Assembly (NCBI GenBank): GCA_009917805.1
Contig: RGES01000012.1
Coordinates: 1 to 17,911 of the forward strand
Source of the DNA: Verrucomicrobiota bacterium
Lineage (GTDB): Bacteria > Verrucomicrobiota > Verrucomicrobiia > Opitutales > UBA953
Direction: 5' to 3'
Length of the DNA stretch: 17,911 nt
Shown: piece by piece, positions 1-7,530 of the stretch
Layout: each line of letters begins with the position of its first letter
How positions within the stretch are numbered: position 1 is the first letter of the stretch
Notes under the pieces: generated by a model
Told to the model about the DNA's origin: nothing
Databases searched by the model: none
The model's input: the letters and a program-made list of their open reading frames with translations, nothing else
Made by a program: the position numbers and the translations under genes

Positions 1-2
1 CC

Positions 3-500
3 CCGTGCTTCCGCCGCGAGGCCGGCAGCTGGGGCGCGCACGTGCGCGGGCTCAACCGCCTCCACCAGTTCGACAAGGTCGAGCTCGTGAAGTGGACGCA
101 CCCGGACAAGTCCTTCGAGGAGCTCGAACTCCTGCGCGGCGACGCCGAGCGTCTGCTCCAGAAGCTGAACCTGCCTTACCGCGTGCTGATGATCTGCGCG
201 GGCGACATCGGCTTCTCGCACAGCAAGCAGTACGACCTCGAGGTCTGGGCCGGCGGCCAGAAGCGCTGGCTCGAGGTCTCGAGCTGCTCCAACTTCACCG
301 ACTTCCAGGCCCGCCGCGCGGGGATACGTTTCCGTCCGAAGGACGGGAAGCCGGAGTTCGTCCACACCCTCAACGGTTCCGGCCTCGGCCTGCCGCGCGT
401 CCTCGCCGCCATCCTGGAGAACAACCTCCAGGCCGACGGCACCGTGCGCGTGCCCGAAGCGCTCCGGCGCTGGTACGGCAAGGAAACGCTGTCGTTCTGA
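3..500 (+). CDS. serS: Seryl-tRNA synthetase, C-terminal part (5' end outside window)
   Basis: This is the 3' portion of a class II aminoacyl-tRNA synthetase that charges tRNA-Ser with serine in the cytoplasm. The frame is open from the window edge, so the start lies upstream. Class II motif 2 is visible at the beginning (CFRREAGSWG, followed by RGLNRLHQFDKVE), as is typical of SerRS. Class II motif 3 lies near the end (TLNGSGLGLPRVLAAILEN). Between them is the serine-site segment EVSSCSNFTDFQARRAGIRF, which is characteristic of SerRS. The protein ends normally after GKETLSF. The N-terminal coiled-coil arm and motif 1 are not in the window. The tilS gene follows 47 bp downstream. Identification is firm; only the missing 5' end limits it. 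Confidence 0.96.
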   Translation, partial: PCFRREAGSWGAHVRGLNRLHQFDKVELVKWTHPDKSFEELELLRGDAERLLQKLNLPYRVLMICAGDIGFSHSKQYDLEVWAGGQKRWLEVSSCSNFTDFQARRAGIRFRPKDGKPEFVHTLNGSGLGLPRVLAAILENNLQADGTVRVPEALRRWYGKETLSF

Positions 501-513
501 CGTCCGCTTTGGA

Positions 514-541
514 TTGGCAGGGCTTCGGCGCGACGTAGTCT
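514..541 (+). promoter_or_regulatory. Candidate sigma-70-type promoter for tilS
   Basis: TTGGCA (514-519), a 16-nt spacer and TAGTCT (536-541) resemble -35 and -10 elements. They sit between the serS stop and the tilS start. The -10 ends only 6 nt before the GTG at 548 and 12 nt before the ATG at 554. Transcripts would therefore be leaderless or start very close to the ATG. The same layout recurs at other genes here. This is a pattern match only. Confidence 0.35.
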
Positions 542-547
542 GACCGC

Positions 548-1942
548 GTGCCGATGAGCCTGCCCAGTCCCGACGCCTTGCGCGCGGCCGCTTCGCGGCT
601 GCCGCGCCTGCCGTCCGCTCCGGTCTCGTCCGGTCCGCTCGCCGTCGCCGTCTCGGGCGGAGCCGATTCGGTGTACCTGCTTTGCGCGCTCTGGGCGGAC
701 GAAGCCGCGCGTGCCCGCCTGCGCGTCCTGCACTTCGATCATCGCGTACGTGGCGAAGCCTCCGCGGACGACGCCCGCTTCGTCGCGCAGCTCTGCGCCA
801 TCCTCGGCGTGCCTTGCGTGCTCGGAAGCAGGGGAGAGCAGGGCGCGGCTTCGGAGGCCGACCTGCGTTCCGCCCGCGATGCCTTCTTCGCCGCCCAAAG
901 GCAGGCGCTTGGCTGCGAGCTGCTCTGCACCGCGCATCACCTCGATGACGTGGTCGAGAACGCGCTGATGCGGCTCGCCCGCGGGGCCGGTCTCGCCGGT
1001 CTGGCGGCCCCCCGCGTGCTTCAGGATTTCCGCGACGGTCATCGGCGTTGGCGCCCGCTGATCGAAGCCGGCCTCACGAAGCCGGCTTTGCTTTCCGCTC
1101 TCCGTACCGCGGGCCTCCCCTGGCGGGAAGACGCGACCAATGCGCTCCCGATCGCGGCGCGTAACCGCGTCCGAGCCTGGCTGGCCGACGGCGGCGAAGC
1201 GGCCTTGGGCGCAGGCTATGCCGAAGGTTTCGGCCGTTCCGCCCGCATCATCGGCGATGCCCAGGCGGCCTTGGCCGAGTGGGCCCGGGAACTCGGCTGC
1301 GTCGTTTCCGTCGTCGGCGTCATGCCCGTCGGCCCCCTGAAGGGGCGACCGGAAGCCTTGGTCCAGGAGTGCCTGCGCGCGTTCCTGCATCATCACGGGA
1401 TCGTCGACCCCGGAGCGAAATCGCTGCGCCCGCTCGCGGCGGCGATCGTCGCCGGCGATGAAGCCCAGTCCGCCGTGCGCGGCGTGCTCGTCCGCGTCAA
1501 GGGCGGGCAGCTTTCCGTCCGGACGGACGCCCCGTCGTTCGGCTCCGAGGAGCGTCGTCTGTGTCTCGGTGAGTCCGACGACGAAGGCGGCTTGCTCGCC
1601 GAACTCGTCGAGGTCGATGCGACGTTGTGGGCAAGCCTGTCCCGCGGTGACATTTCGCCCACGAGGGAAGTCTACGTCGCGGCGCCGTCGGCGGCGCTGA
1701 CTTGGCGCGGACGCGTGGACGGCGATCGTTACCGGCCGCTGGGTTCGCCCGGATCGGCGAAGCTGTCGGACCTGCTCATCAACCGCAAAATCCCCGCGAA
1801 CCGCAGGGAGTCTTTGCCGGTGGTCCTGGCCGCCGGCGAAATCCTCTGGGTGCCGGGCCTGCCGCCGGCCGAATCCGCCCGGCTGACCGGCCCTGCCAAG
1901 GGGGCTCTCCGGTTGACTTGGCTTGGGCCCTGCTTAGGTTAA
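548..1942 (+). CDS. tilS: tRNA(Ile)-lysidine synthase TilS
   Basis: TilS ligates lysine to C34 of the CAU-anticodon tRNA-Ile using ATP, changing its identity from Met to Ile; it is a cytoplasmic and normally essential enzyme. The N-terminal PP-loop ATPase domain carries SGGADS at residues 36-41. It is followed by the HFDHRVR and HHLDDVVENALMRLARG segments and by GLPWREDATN, all typical of the family. The C-terminal TilS domain is present (RPLGSPGSAKLSDLLINRKI, then NRRESLPVV and an ending around LWVPGLPPAESARLT), so the 464-residue protein is full length. The start may be GTG at 548 or, equally plausibly, ATG at 554, since no clear ribosome-binding site decides. ftsH begins 11 bp after the stop; tilS next to ftsH is a common bacterial arrangement, although hpt, often found between them, is absent here. 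Confidence 0.93.
   Translation: MPMSLPSPDALRAAASRLPRLPSAPVSSGPLAVAVSGGADSVYLLCALWADEAARARLRVLHFDHRVRGEASADDARFVAQLCAILGVPCVLGSRGEQGAASEADLRSARDAFFAAQRQALGCELLCTAHHLDDVVENALMRLARGAGLAGLAAPRVLQDFRDGHRRWRPLIEAGLTKPALLSALRTAGLPWREDATNALPIAARNRVRAWLADGGEAALGAGYAEGFGRSARIIGDAQAALAEWARELGCVVSVVGVMPVGPLKGRPEALVQECLRAFLHHHGIVDPGAKSLRPLAAAIVAGDEAQSAVRGVLVRVKGGQLSVRTDAPSFGSEERRLCLGESDDEGGLLAELVEVDATLWASLSRGDISPTREVYVAAPSAALTWRGRVDGDRYRPLGSPGSAKLSDLLINRKIPANRRESLPVVLAAGEILWVPGLPPAESARLTGPAKGALRLTWLGPCLG
1913..1940 (+). promoter_or_regulatory. Candidate promoter for ftsH inside the tilS 3' end
   Basis: TTGACT (1913-1918), a 16-nt spacer and TAGGTT (1935-1940) make a good -35 and a TAGG-type -10. They overlap the last codons of tilS, and the -10 ends 13 nt before the ftsH ATG. 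It could give ftsH its own short-leader transcript independent of tilS. No experiment supports it; it is the best of the promoter-like matches in this window. Confidence 0.45.
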
Positions 1943-1953
1943 ACCTTCTGCCC

Positions 1954-3954
1954 ATGAGTCAAAACGACCAGCCGGATGATAATAAGAACGGCCCCCGCTT
2001 GAACGCCAAACCCGTGCTCGTCTGGCTGTTGCTGATGGCCGCGATCATCGCCCTTTTCAACATCCCGGGCGCCGATTCCCGCAACGCCGTCCAGAAGCTG
2101 GAGGTCTCCCAGGTCCTCGCCTACGCCCAGGAGAAGAAGATCAAGAACCTCACGCTCCAGCCGAACCCCACCGCCGGTTCCGAACGCTGGGTGCATGTCA
2201 CCGGCGAACTCGAAGTCGCGGGCGCCAAGGAAGACGAGAAGGCGCGTTTCTACGCCGACGGCCATCTGACCGAGAAGGAGTTCGAAGCCCTGCGCGGCTC
2301 CGTCTCCCGCGACGCCTTCAAGGAAGTCCCCGCCCAGACCGGTTGGACGATGTTCCTCTACAACGTGCTGCCCACGCTCCTCGTCTCGGGCGTGGTGCTG
2401 TTCATGATGTACCGCTTCCTGAAGAACGCCAACCGCGGCGCGATGCAGTTCGCCAAGTCCCGCGCCCGCCTGAACTCCACCGACAAGGAGACCACCACCT
2501 TCAAGGACGTCGCCGGTTGCGACGAGGCCAAGGAAGAGGTCAAGGAGATCGTCGATTTCCTCAAGGACCCGAAGCGTTTCACCAAGATCGGCGCGAGCAT
2601 CCCCAAGGGCGTGCTCATGGTCGGCCCGCCCGGCACGGGCAAGACGCTCCTCGCCCGCGCGGTCGCCGGCGAGGCCGGCGTGCCTTTCCTCAGCATCAGC
2701 GGTTCCGATTTCGTCGAGATGTTCGTCGGCGTCGGCGCGGCCCGCGTGCGCGACACCTTCGAGCAGGCCCGCAAGCTCGCTCCGTGCATCATCTTCATCG
2801 ATGAGATCGACGCGGTCGGCCGCCAGCGCGGCGCCGGCGTCGGCGGCGGCAACGACGAGCGCGAACAGACCTTGAATTCCTTGCTGGTCGAGATGGACGG
2901 CTTCGACGGCCAGGCCGGCGTGATCGTCATCGGCGCCACCAACCGCTCCGACGTGCTCGATTCCGCCTTGCTGCGCCCGGGTCGCTTCGACCGCCAGGTC
3001 TTCGTCGACCTGCCCGACCTCCGCGGCCGCGAGGCCGTGCTGGCCGTGCATGCCAAGCGTTTCCAGCTCGCCCCTTCCGTCGACCTCCAGCGCGTCGCGC
3101 GCATCACCACCGGCATGTCCGGCGCCGACCTCGCCAACCTGCTCAACGAAGGCGCGCTCCATGCGGGCCGTCGCAATCGCGAGAAGGTCGAGATGTCCGA
3201 CATCGAGGAAGCCCGCGACAAGATCGCCTACGGCCGCGAGCGCAAGAAGGTCATGGACGAGGAAGACCGTCGCAGCACCGCCTACCATGAGGCCGGCCAC
3301 GCCTTGGTCCAGTCGCTCATCGACGACGGCTCCCTGCCTTTGCACAAGGTCACCATCCTGCCGCGCGGTCGCGCCCTCGGCATGGCGATGTACATGCCGG
3401 CGAAGGAGATCCTCGGTTATTCCAAGGCTCGCCTGTTGAACTACATCTGCACGGCGATGGCTGGCCGTATCGCGGAACGCGTCGTGACCGGCGAGATCTC
3501 CAACGGCGCCTCCTCCGACATCAAGCAGGCGACCCGCATGGCCCGCCAGATGGTCTGCGACTGGGGCATGAGCGACCTCGGTCCGGTCGCCTACGGCGAG
3601 AATTCCGACACCGTCTTCCTCGGTCGCGAGATCTCGCGTACCCAGAACCACAGCGACGCCACGGCCCGACGCATCGACGAAGCCATCACGGCCATCGTCC
3701 AGGAGCAGTACGCCCGCGCCGAGAAGCTCATCGCCGACAACGCCGAAGCCCTTCGCAAGATCGCCGAGGCCTTGCTGCTGCATGAGACCCTCGACGGCGT
3801 CCACGTGATGGAAATCATCAAGACCGGCGCCATCCAGACGCCCATCGCCGGACCCGTCGTGGCGCCTGCTCCCGCGGCCGAAGTCGCCCAGCCTGCGCCC
3901 AGCCCTGCGGCTGACGCCGGTCCGGGCCTGCAGTCCTCGCCCAGCCCCGCTTGA
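1954..3954 (+). CDS. ftsH: ATP-dependent zinc metalloprotease FtsH
   Basis: FtsH is a membrane-anchored AAA+ protease that forms hexamers and degrades misfolded membrane proteins and short-lived regulators. TM1 lies at about residues 20-38 and TM2 at about 132-152, with a periplasmic loop between them. The AAA module has Walker A GPPGTGKT at 224-231 and Walker B IIFIDEID with D283 and E284. It is followed by the second region of homology (ATNRSDVLDSALLRPGRFDR). The protease domain has HEAGH at 445-449 and the probable third zinc ligand D522 in SSDIKQATRMARQMV. The 666-residue length is normal. The frame is open upstream of 1954, but that part overlaps tilS and reads as noise; ATG 1954 starts a typical FtsH N-terminus. 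The tail is Pro/Ala-rich. No Shine-Dalgarno sequence is visible. Confidence 0.97.
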   Translation: MSQNDQPDDNKNGPRLNAKPVLVWLLLMAAIIALFNIPGADSRNAVQKLEVSQVLAYAQEKKIKNLTLQPNPTAGSERWVHVTGELEVAGAKEDEKARFYADGHLTEKEFEALRGSVSRDAFKEVPAQTGWTMFLYNVLPTLLVSGVVLFMMYRFLKNANRGAMQFAKSRARLNSTDKETTTFKDVAGCDEAKEEVKEIVDFLKDPKRFTKIGASIPKGVLMVGPPGTGKTLLARAVAGEAGVPFLSISGSDFVEMFVGVGAARVRDTFEQARKLAPCIIFIDEIDAVGRQRGAGVGGGNDEREQTLNSLLVEMDGFDGQAGVIVIGATNRSDVLDSALLRPGRFDRQVFVDLPDLRGREAVLAVHAKRFQLAPSVDLQRVARITTGMSGADLANLLNEGALHAGRRNREKVEMSDIEEARDKIAYGRERKKVMDEEDRRSTAYHEAGHALVQSLIDDGSLPLHKVTILPRGRALGMAMYMPAKEILGYSKARLLNYICTAMAGRIAERVVTGEISNGASSDIKQATRMARQMVCDWGMSDLGPVAYGENSDTVFLGREISRTQNHSDATARRIDEAITAIVQEQYARAEKLIADNAEALRKIAEALLLHETLDGVHVMEIIKTGAIQTPIAGPVVAPAPAAEVAQPAPSPAADAGPGLQSSPSPA

Positions 3955-3956
3955 GG

Positions 3957-3986
3957 TTTGCCCTCGGCAGGCCGGGAAGGTAGGGT
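3957..3986 (+). promoter_or_regulatory. Weak candidate promoter for coaE
   Basis: TAGGGT (3981-3986) lies 5 nt before the coaE ATG, with a poor -35 match TTTGCC (3957-3962) at an 18-nt spacing. If real, transcription would begin at about the start codon, giving a leaderless mRNA. The evidence is mainly the recurrence of a TAGG motif just upstream of several genes in the window. The -35 is weak, and read-through from ftsH is an equally simple explanation. Confidence 0.22.
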
Positions 3987-3991
3987 AGGGC

Positions 3992-4567
3992 ATGGTCATC
4001 GGACTCACGGGCGGTATCGGCTGCGGCAAGTCCGCGGCGGCCGCCTGCTTTGCGGAGTTCGGCTTCAATGTGGTCGACGCCGACCAGCTTGCCCGTGACG
4101 TGCTCGAGTCCGCCGCCTGCGTCAGCCAGCTGCGGGCGCGTTGGGGCGACGCCTGCCTGGGACCTGATGGCCGGCCTGACCGTCGATGGATCGCCGCGAA
4201 AGTTTTCGGCGATGCCGCGGAACTCGCCTTCCTCGAAGGCCTGACGCATCCTGAGGTCGCGCGCCTTCGGCGGCTGGCGGTCATGGATCCGACGCGACAT
4301 CACGTGGTGGAAATCCCGCTTCTTTTTGAAAAGAACCTCACCGACGGATTCGAAGTCATCGTCTGCGTCGCGTGTTCCGAAGAGATCCGCCGGGCTCGCT
4401 TGCTCAAAAAGGGCCTCGCCGAGGAGGAAATCAGTCGCCGCATCAATTCGCAACTGCCTCTGTCGGAGAAGGTTAAGCGTGCGGACGTCGTGCTTTTCAA
4501 CGATGGAGACAGGCTTTTTCTCCAGGAGCAGGTCGCCGAGCTCGTCAGCCGGCTTTCGGCGCGGTAA
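3992..4567 (+). CDS. coaE: Dephospho-CoA kinase
   Basis: CoaE phosphorylates the ribose 3'-hydroxyl of dephospho-CoA with ATP, the last step of coenzyme A synthesis, in the cytoplasm. The P-loop GLTGGIGCGKS is at residues 4-14. DADQLARDVL follows, as expected for the substrate-binding region, then HPEV, the EIPLLFEKNL segment, and the C-terminal SRRINSQLPLSEKVKRADVV, all standard for CoaE. The 191-residue length is normal. It starts 37 bp after ftsH with no good Shine-Dalgarno sequence. The next gene is 127 bp downstream, behind its own promoter-like sequence, so coaE probably ends the housekeeping stretch. No intrinsic terminator is visible after it. Confidence 0.94.
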   Translation: MVIGLTGGIGCGKSAAAACFAEFGFNVVDADQLARDVLESAACVSQLRARWGDACLGPDGRPDRRWIAAKVFGDAAELAFLEGLTHPEVARLRRLAVMDPTRHHVVEIPLLFEKNLTDGFEVIVCVACSEEIRRARLLKKGLAEEEISRRINSQLPLSEKVKRADVVLFNDGDRLFLQEQVAELVSRLSAR

Positions 4568-4594
4568 ATCGGAGTATCTTTGGTTAATTTGCGG

Positions 4595-4622
4595 TTGCGG
4601 GCAAGGTACCCGGATTTAGGTT
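4595..4622 (+). promoter_or_regulatory. Candidate promoter of the pilus motor operon
   Basis: TTGCGG (4595-4600), a 16-nt spacer and TAGGTT (4617-4622) lie in the 127-bp gap between coaE and the first PilB-like gene. An identical TTGCGG precedes it at 4589-4594. Transcription would begin near 4629, giving a leader of about 65 nt that contains a small hairpin. Its -10 hexamer is the same as the one proposed for ftsH. Confidence 0.4.
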
Positions 4623-4633
4623 ACTTTTCCCCG

Positions 4634-4656
4634 TTGTTCTCCTCTCTGAGGAACAA
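4634..4656 (+). other. Small stem-loop in the leader of the pilus motor operon
   Basis: TTGTT (4634-4638) pairs with AACAA (4652-4656), and CCTC (4641-4644) pairs with GAGG (4648-4651), with a CT bulge on one side and a TCT loop. It is not followed by a T-run, so it is not a terminator. It may stabilise the mRNA 5' end or be chance; no riboswitch family is recognised. Confidence 0.25.
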
Positions 4657-4694
4657 TCTCCCTACCCCTATCTTCCGCTCCGGATTTCCCCACT

Positions 4695-6419
4695 GTGACG
4701 ACCGCCGACGACTACGTCATCCAATTCATTCAGGACAAGGGACTGGTGTCCCCTGCCGACGTGACAGAGGCCCGTGCCGCCATCGAGCCCGTCCCGGACG
4801 GCCAGAACGCCGACACCCTCGCCCTCGCCAAGCTGGTCGAGACCAACAAGGTCGCCTGGGCCAAGATCACGGCCGCCCTCAGCCAGGAGTTCGACATGGA
4901 GGTCGTGGACGTCGCCCAGGTCTCGCCGACCGACGACATCCTCAAGCTCATCAGCCGCGAGCAGGCCGAGAAGCATAACATCCTGCCGCTGCAGATGGAC
5001 GGCACCGAACTGCTCCTCGCCATCTCCGACCCGCTCGACACCGAGACCATCGACTCCGTCTCGCGCGTCCTGAAGCTCGCCATCAACCCGAAGCTGGCCC
5101 CGCCCGACGCCCTGAAGGAGGCGATTTCGCGCTGTTATAACGGGGGTCAGATCGGCGGTGCCAATTCCTACTCCGACATCCTGGGCAAGGACGGCGGCGA
5201 CGGCCTCGCGGTCGAGCTGCCCCAGGGCGGCGACGTCAAGGAAGACGACGCGCCGATCATCCGTTACGTCAACTCGCTCATCGTCGACGCCATCCGTCGC
5301 AAGGCTTCGGACATCCACCTCGAGCCCCTCGAGAAGCGTTTCCGCGTCCGCTTCCGCGTCGACGGCGTGCTGCAGGAGATGAAGGGTCCGCCCAAGCGCC
5401 TCCAGCCTTCGATCATCTCCCGCCTCAAGCTCATGGCCGAAGTCTCGCTCGCCGAGAAGCGTATCCCGCAGGACGGACGCATCCAGGCCCGCACCGGCGG
5501 CCGCGACATCGACTTGCGCGTCTCGGTCCTCCCGACCGTCTACGGCGAATCGATCGTCATGCGAATCCTCGACAAGGAAGGCCTGAAGCTCGGCCTCCCC
5601 GAGCTCGGTTTCTTCGCCGACGACCAGGCCAAGTTCCAAGGCCTGATCTCCGGCTCCGACGGCGTCTTTCTCGTCACCGGTCCGACCGGTTCCGGTAAGT
5701 CCACCACGCTCTACTCCGCGCTGAACTACATCAACAAGCCGGACCGCAAGATCATCACCGTCGAAGACCCGGTCGAATACCAGATGGCCGGCATCAACCA
5801 GGTGCAGGTGAAGCGCGACGTCGGCATGACGTTCGCCGCCGCCCTTCGCGCGATGCTCCGTCAGGCGCCGAACATCGTCATGATCGGTGAAATCCGAGAT
5901 CTCGAGACCGCGGAAATCGCCGTCAACGCGGCCCTCACCGGCCACATGGTGTTCTCGACCCTCCACACCAACGACTCCGTCAGCTCCGTCACCCGACTCG
6001 TGGACATCGGCGTCAAGCCGTTCCTCGTGTCCGCGGCCTTGCGCGGCGCCCTCGCCCAGCGCCTCGTGCGTCGCAACTGCCAGGCGTGCGCGGCCCCGTA
6101 CAAGCCGACCGCCAAGGAGCTCTATTCCATCGGCATGACCGAGCAGGATCTCGCGAGCGCCACGCCCATGAAGGGCGCCGGCTGCCCCAAGTGCGGCGAG
6201 CGCGGCTACAAGGGCCGCCGCGGCGTCTTCGAACTCTTCGTCATCACCGAGGAGATCCAGGAGATGATCTACGGCGGCTCCAACCTCGTCGACCTCCGCC
6301 GCAAGGCCCGCGAGGCCGGCATGCGCACCATGCGCGAAGACGGCCAGCGCAAGGTCGCCTCGGGCATGACCACCATCGAGGAAGTGCTCGGCGCCACCGT
6401 CGCGGACGACGTGATCTGA
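4695..6419 (+). CDS. pilB: PilB/GspE-family assembly ATPase (first copy)
   Basis: This is a cytoplasmic hexameric ATPase of the type IV pilus / type II secretion family, expected to drive pilin polymerisation at the PilC platform. The N-terminal MshEN/GspE-N type domain covers about residues 1-150. The ATPase core has Walker A GPTGSGKS at 329-336, the Asp-box region TVEDPVEYQMAGINQVQV, Walker B region MIGEIRDLETAEIA and the His-box STLHTNDS. A tetra-cysteine zinc site is at C462, C465, C497 and C500. The 574-residue length fits PilB. The start is taken as GTG 4695, because no in-frame ATG precedes the conserved N-terminus. The leader is C/T-rich without a Shine-Dalgarno. It is followed after 4 bp by pilT. 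PilB and GspE cannot be separated by sequence alone; the adjacent pilT favours a pilus role. Confidence 0.9.
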   Translation: MTTADDYVIQFIQDKGLVSPADVTEARAAIEPVPDGQNADTLALAKLVETNKVAWAKITAALSQEFDMEVVDVAQVSPTDDILKLISREQAEKHNILPLQMDGTELLLAISDPLDTETIDSVSRVLKLAINPKLAPPDALKEAISRCYNGGQIGGANSYSDILGKDGGDGLAVELPQGGDVKEDDAPIIRYVNSLIVDAIRRKASDIHLEPLEKRFRVRFRVDGVLQEMKGPPKRLQPSIISRLKLMAEVSLAEKRIPQDGRIQARTGGRDIDLRVSVLPTVYGESIVMRILDKEGLKLGLPELGFFADDQAKFQGLISGSDGVFLVTGPTGSGKSTTLYSALNYINKPDRKIITVEDPVEYQMAGINQVQVKRDVGMTFAAALRAMLRQAPNIVMIGEIRDLETAEIAVNAALTGHMVFSTLHTNDSVSSVTRLVDIGVKPFLVSAALRGALAQRLVRRNCQACAAPYKPTAKELYSIGMTEQDLASATPMKGAGCPKCGERGYKGRRGVFELFVITEEIQEMIYGGSNLVDLRRKAREAGMRTMREDGQRKVASGMTTIEEVLGATVADDVI

Positions 6420-6423
6420 GCCC

Positions 6424-7497
6424 ATGGCCTACGAGATGAACCAGTTGCTGGAGGCCATGATCGAGAATGGCGCTTCCGACCTGCACATCCGCGTGGGCCG
6501 TTCTCCCAGCCTCCGCGTCAACGGCGAGATCGTCTCCATCGACGGACCGGCCCTCACGGAGGCCGCCGCCAAGGCCATGGTCATGGCCGTCGTCCCGGCG
6601 GCCCAGCATGCCCGGCTCGACGCCGACGGCGGCTGCGACTTCGCCTTCTCCTTCCGCGACAAGACCCGGCTCCGCGTGAACGCGTTCCGCGGCCTCGGCG
6701 GCCATGGCATGGTGCTGCGCCTCCTGCCGTCCGCGATGTTCACGCTCGAACAGCTGCGCCTGCCTCCGGTCATCAAGGACATGCTCAAACGCGCCCGCGG
6801 CCTCGTCCTCGTCACGGGCCCCACCGGCTCCGGCAAGTCGACCACGCTCGCCTCGATGATCAACTGGATCAACGAGAACCAGCAGGGGCACATCATCACG
6901 ATCGAGGACCCGATCGAGTACACCCACGCGCACAAGAACTGCCTGATCACCCAGCGCGAGGTCGGCACCGACCTGCCGTCGTTCGCGGAGGGCGTCCGTT
7001 CGGCGCTGCGCCAGGACCCCGACGTGATCCTCATCGGCGAGATGCGCGACCTCGAGACCATCGAGGCCGCCGTCACCGCCGCCGAGACCGGCCACCTCGT
7101 GCTCGGCACGTTGCACACCTCCGGCGCCACGCGCACGATCGACCGCATCATCGATGCGTTCCCGGCCTCCGCCCGCGACCAGATCCGCGCCCAGCTCTCG
7201 ACCTCCCTCAGCGCCGTGATCTCGCAGTGCCTGCTGCACACCACGGACGACAAGCGCGTCGCCGCGTTCGAGATCATGCTCCGCACCGACGCCGTCGGCG
7301 CGAAGATCCGCGACGGCAAGACCTACCAGCTCCTCAGCGACATCGAGACCGGCGGCGCCCGCGGCATGCGCACCTTGGACAGCGACCTGCTGGCCCTTTT
7401 CTTCCAAGGTTCCGTGTCCGAAGAGGAAGTCTTCAATTACTGCCAGAACCCCGAAGCCATGCGTGACCGCATGCGCGGCGGGTCCGCGGCCCGCTAA
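6424..7497 (+). CDS. pilT: Type IV pilus retraction ATPase PilT
   Basis: PilT is a cytoplasmic hexameric ATPase that depolymerises type IV pili and so powers twitching motility and DNA uptake. The N-terminal PAS-like part begins with MNQLLEAMIENGASDLHIRV, a standard PilT opening. Walker A GPTGSGKS is at residues 132-139. It is followed by IITIEDPIEYTHAHKNCLIT, the Walker B region LIGEMRDLETIEAAVTAAET and the His-box GTLHTSGATRTIDRIID. The C-terminal segment has AVGAKIRDGKTYQL, corresponding to the AIRNLIRE region of PilT, then GMRTLDSDLLALF. It has no zinc-binding cysteine cluster, as expected for PilT rather than PilB. The 357-residue length is normal. PilU is a close alternative. It starts 4 bp after the first PilB-like gene, so the two are certainly cotranscribed. 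Confidence 0.92.
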   Translation: MAYEMNQLLEAMIENGASDLHIRVGRSPSLRVNGEIVSIDGPALTEAAAKAMVMAVVPAAQHARLDADGGCDFAFSFRDKTRLRVNAFRGLGGHGMVLRLLPSAMFTLEQLRLPPVIKDMLKRARGLVLVTGPTGSGKSTTLASMINWINENQQGHIITIEDPIEYTHAHKNCLITQREVGTDLPSFAEGVRSALRQDPDVILIGEMRDLETIEAAVTAAETGHLVLGTLHTSGATRTIDRIIDAFPASARDQIRAQLSTSLSAVISQCLLHTTDDKRVAAFEIMLRTDAVGAKIRDGKTYQLLSDIETGGARGMRTLDSDLLALFFQGSVSEEEVFNYCQNPEAMRDRMRGGSAAR

Positions 7498-7530
7498 ACC
7501 CCAACCCAACCCCTTTCCCCCTCCATTCCC

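Noticed and set aside
1702..1953. 5' extension of the ftsH frame back to 1702
   Set aside because: It overlaps tilS out of frame and its residues do not resemble an FtsH N-terminus; ATG 1954 is followed by a normal FtsH sequence and TM1.
1939..4284. A 781-codon open frame on the minus strand opposite ftsH and coaE
   Set aside because: Both + strand genes are unmistakable; the minus frame is a compositional artefact.
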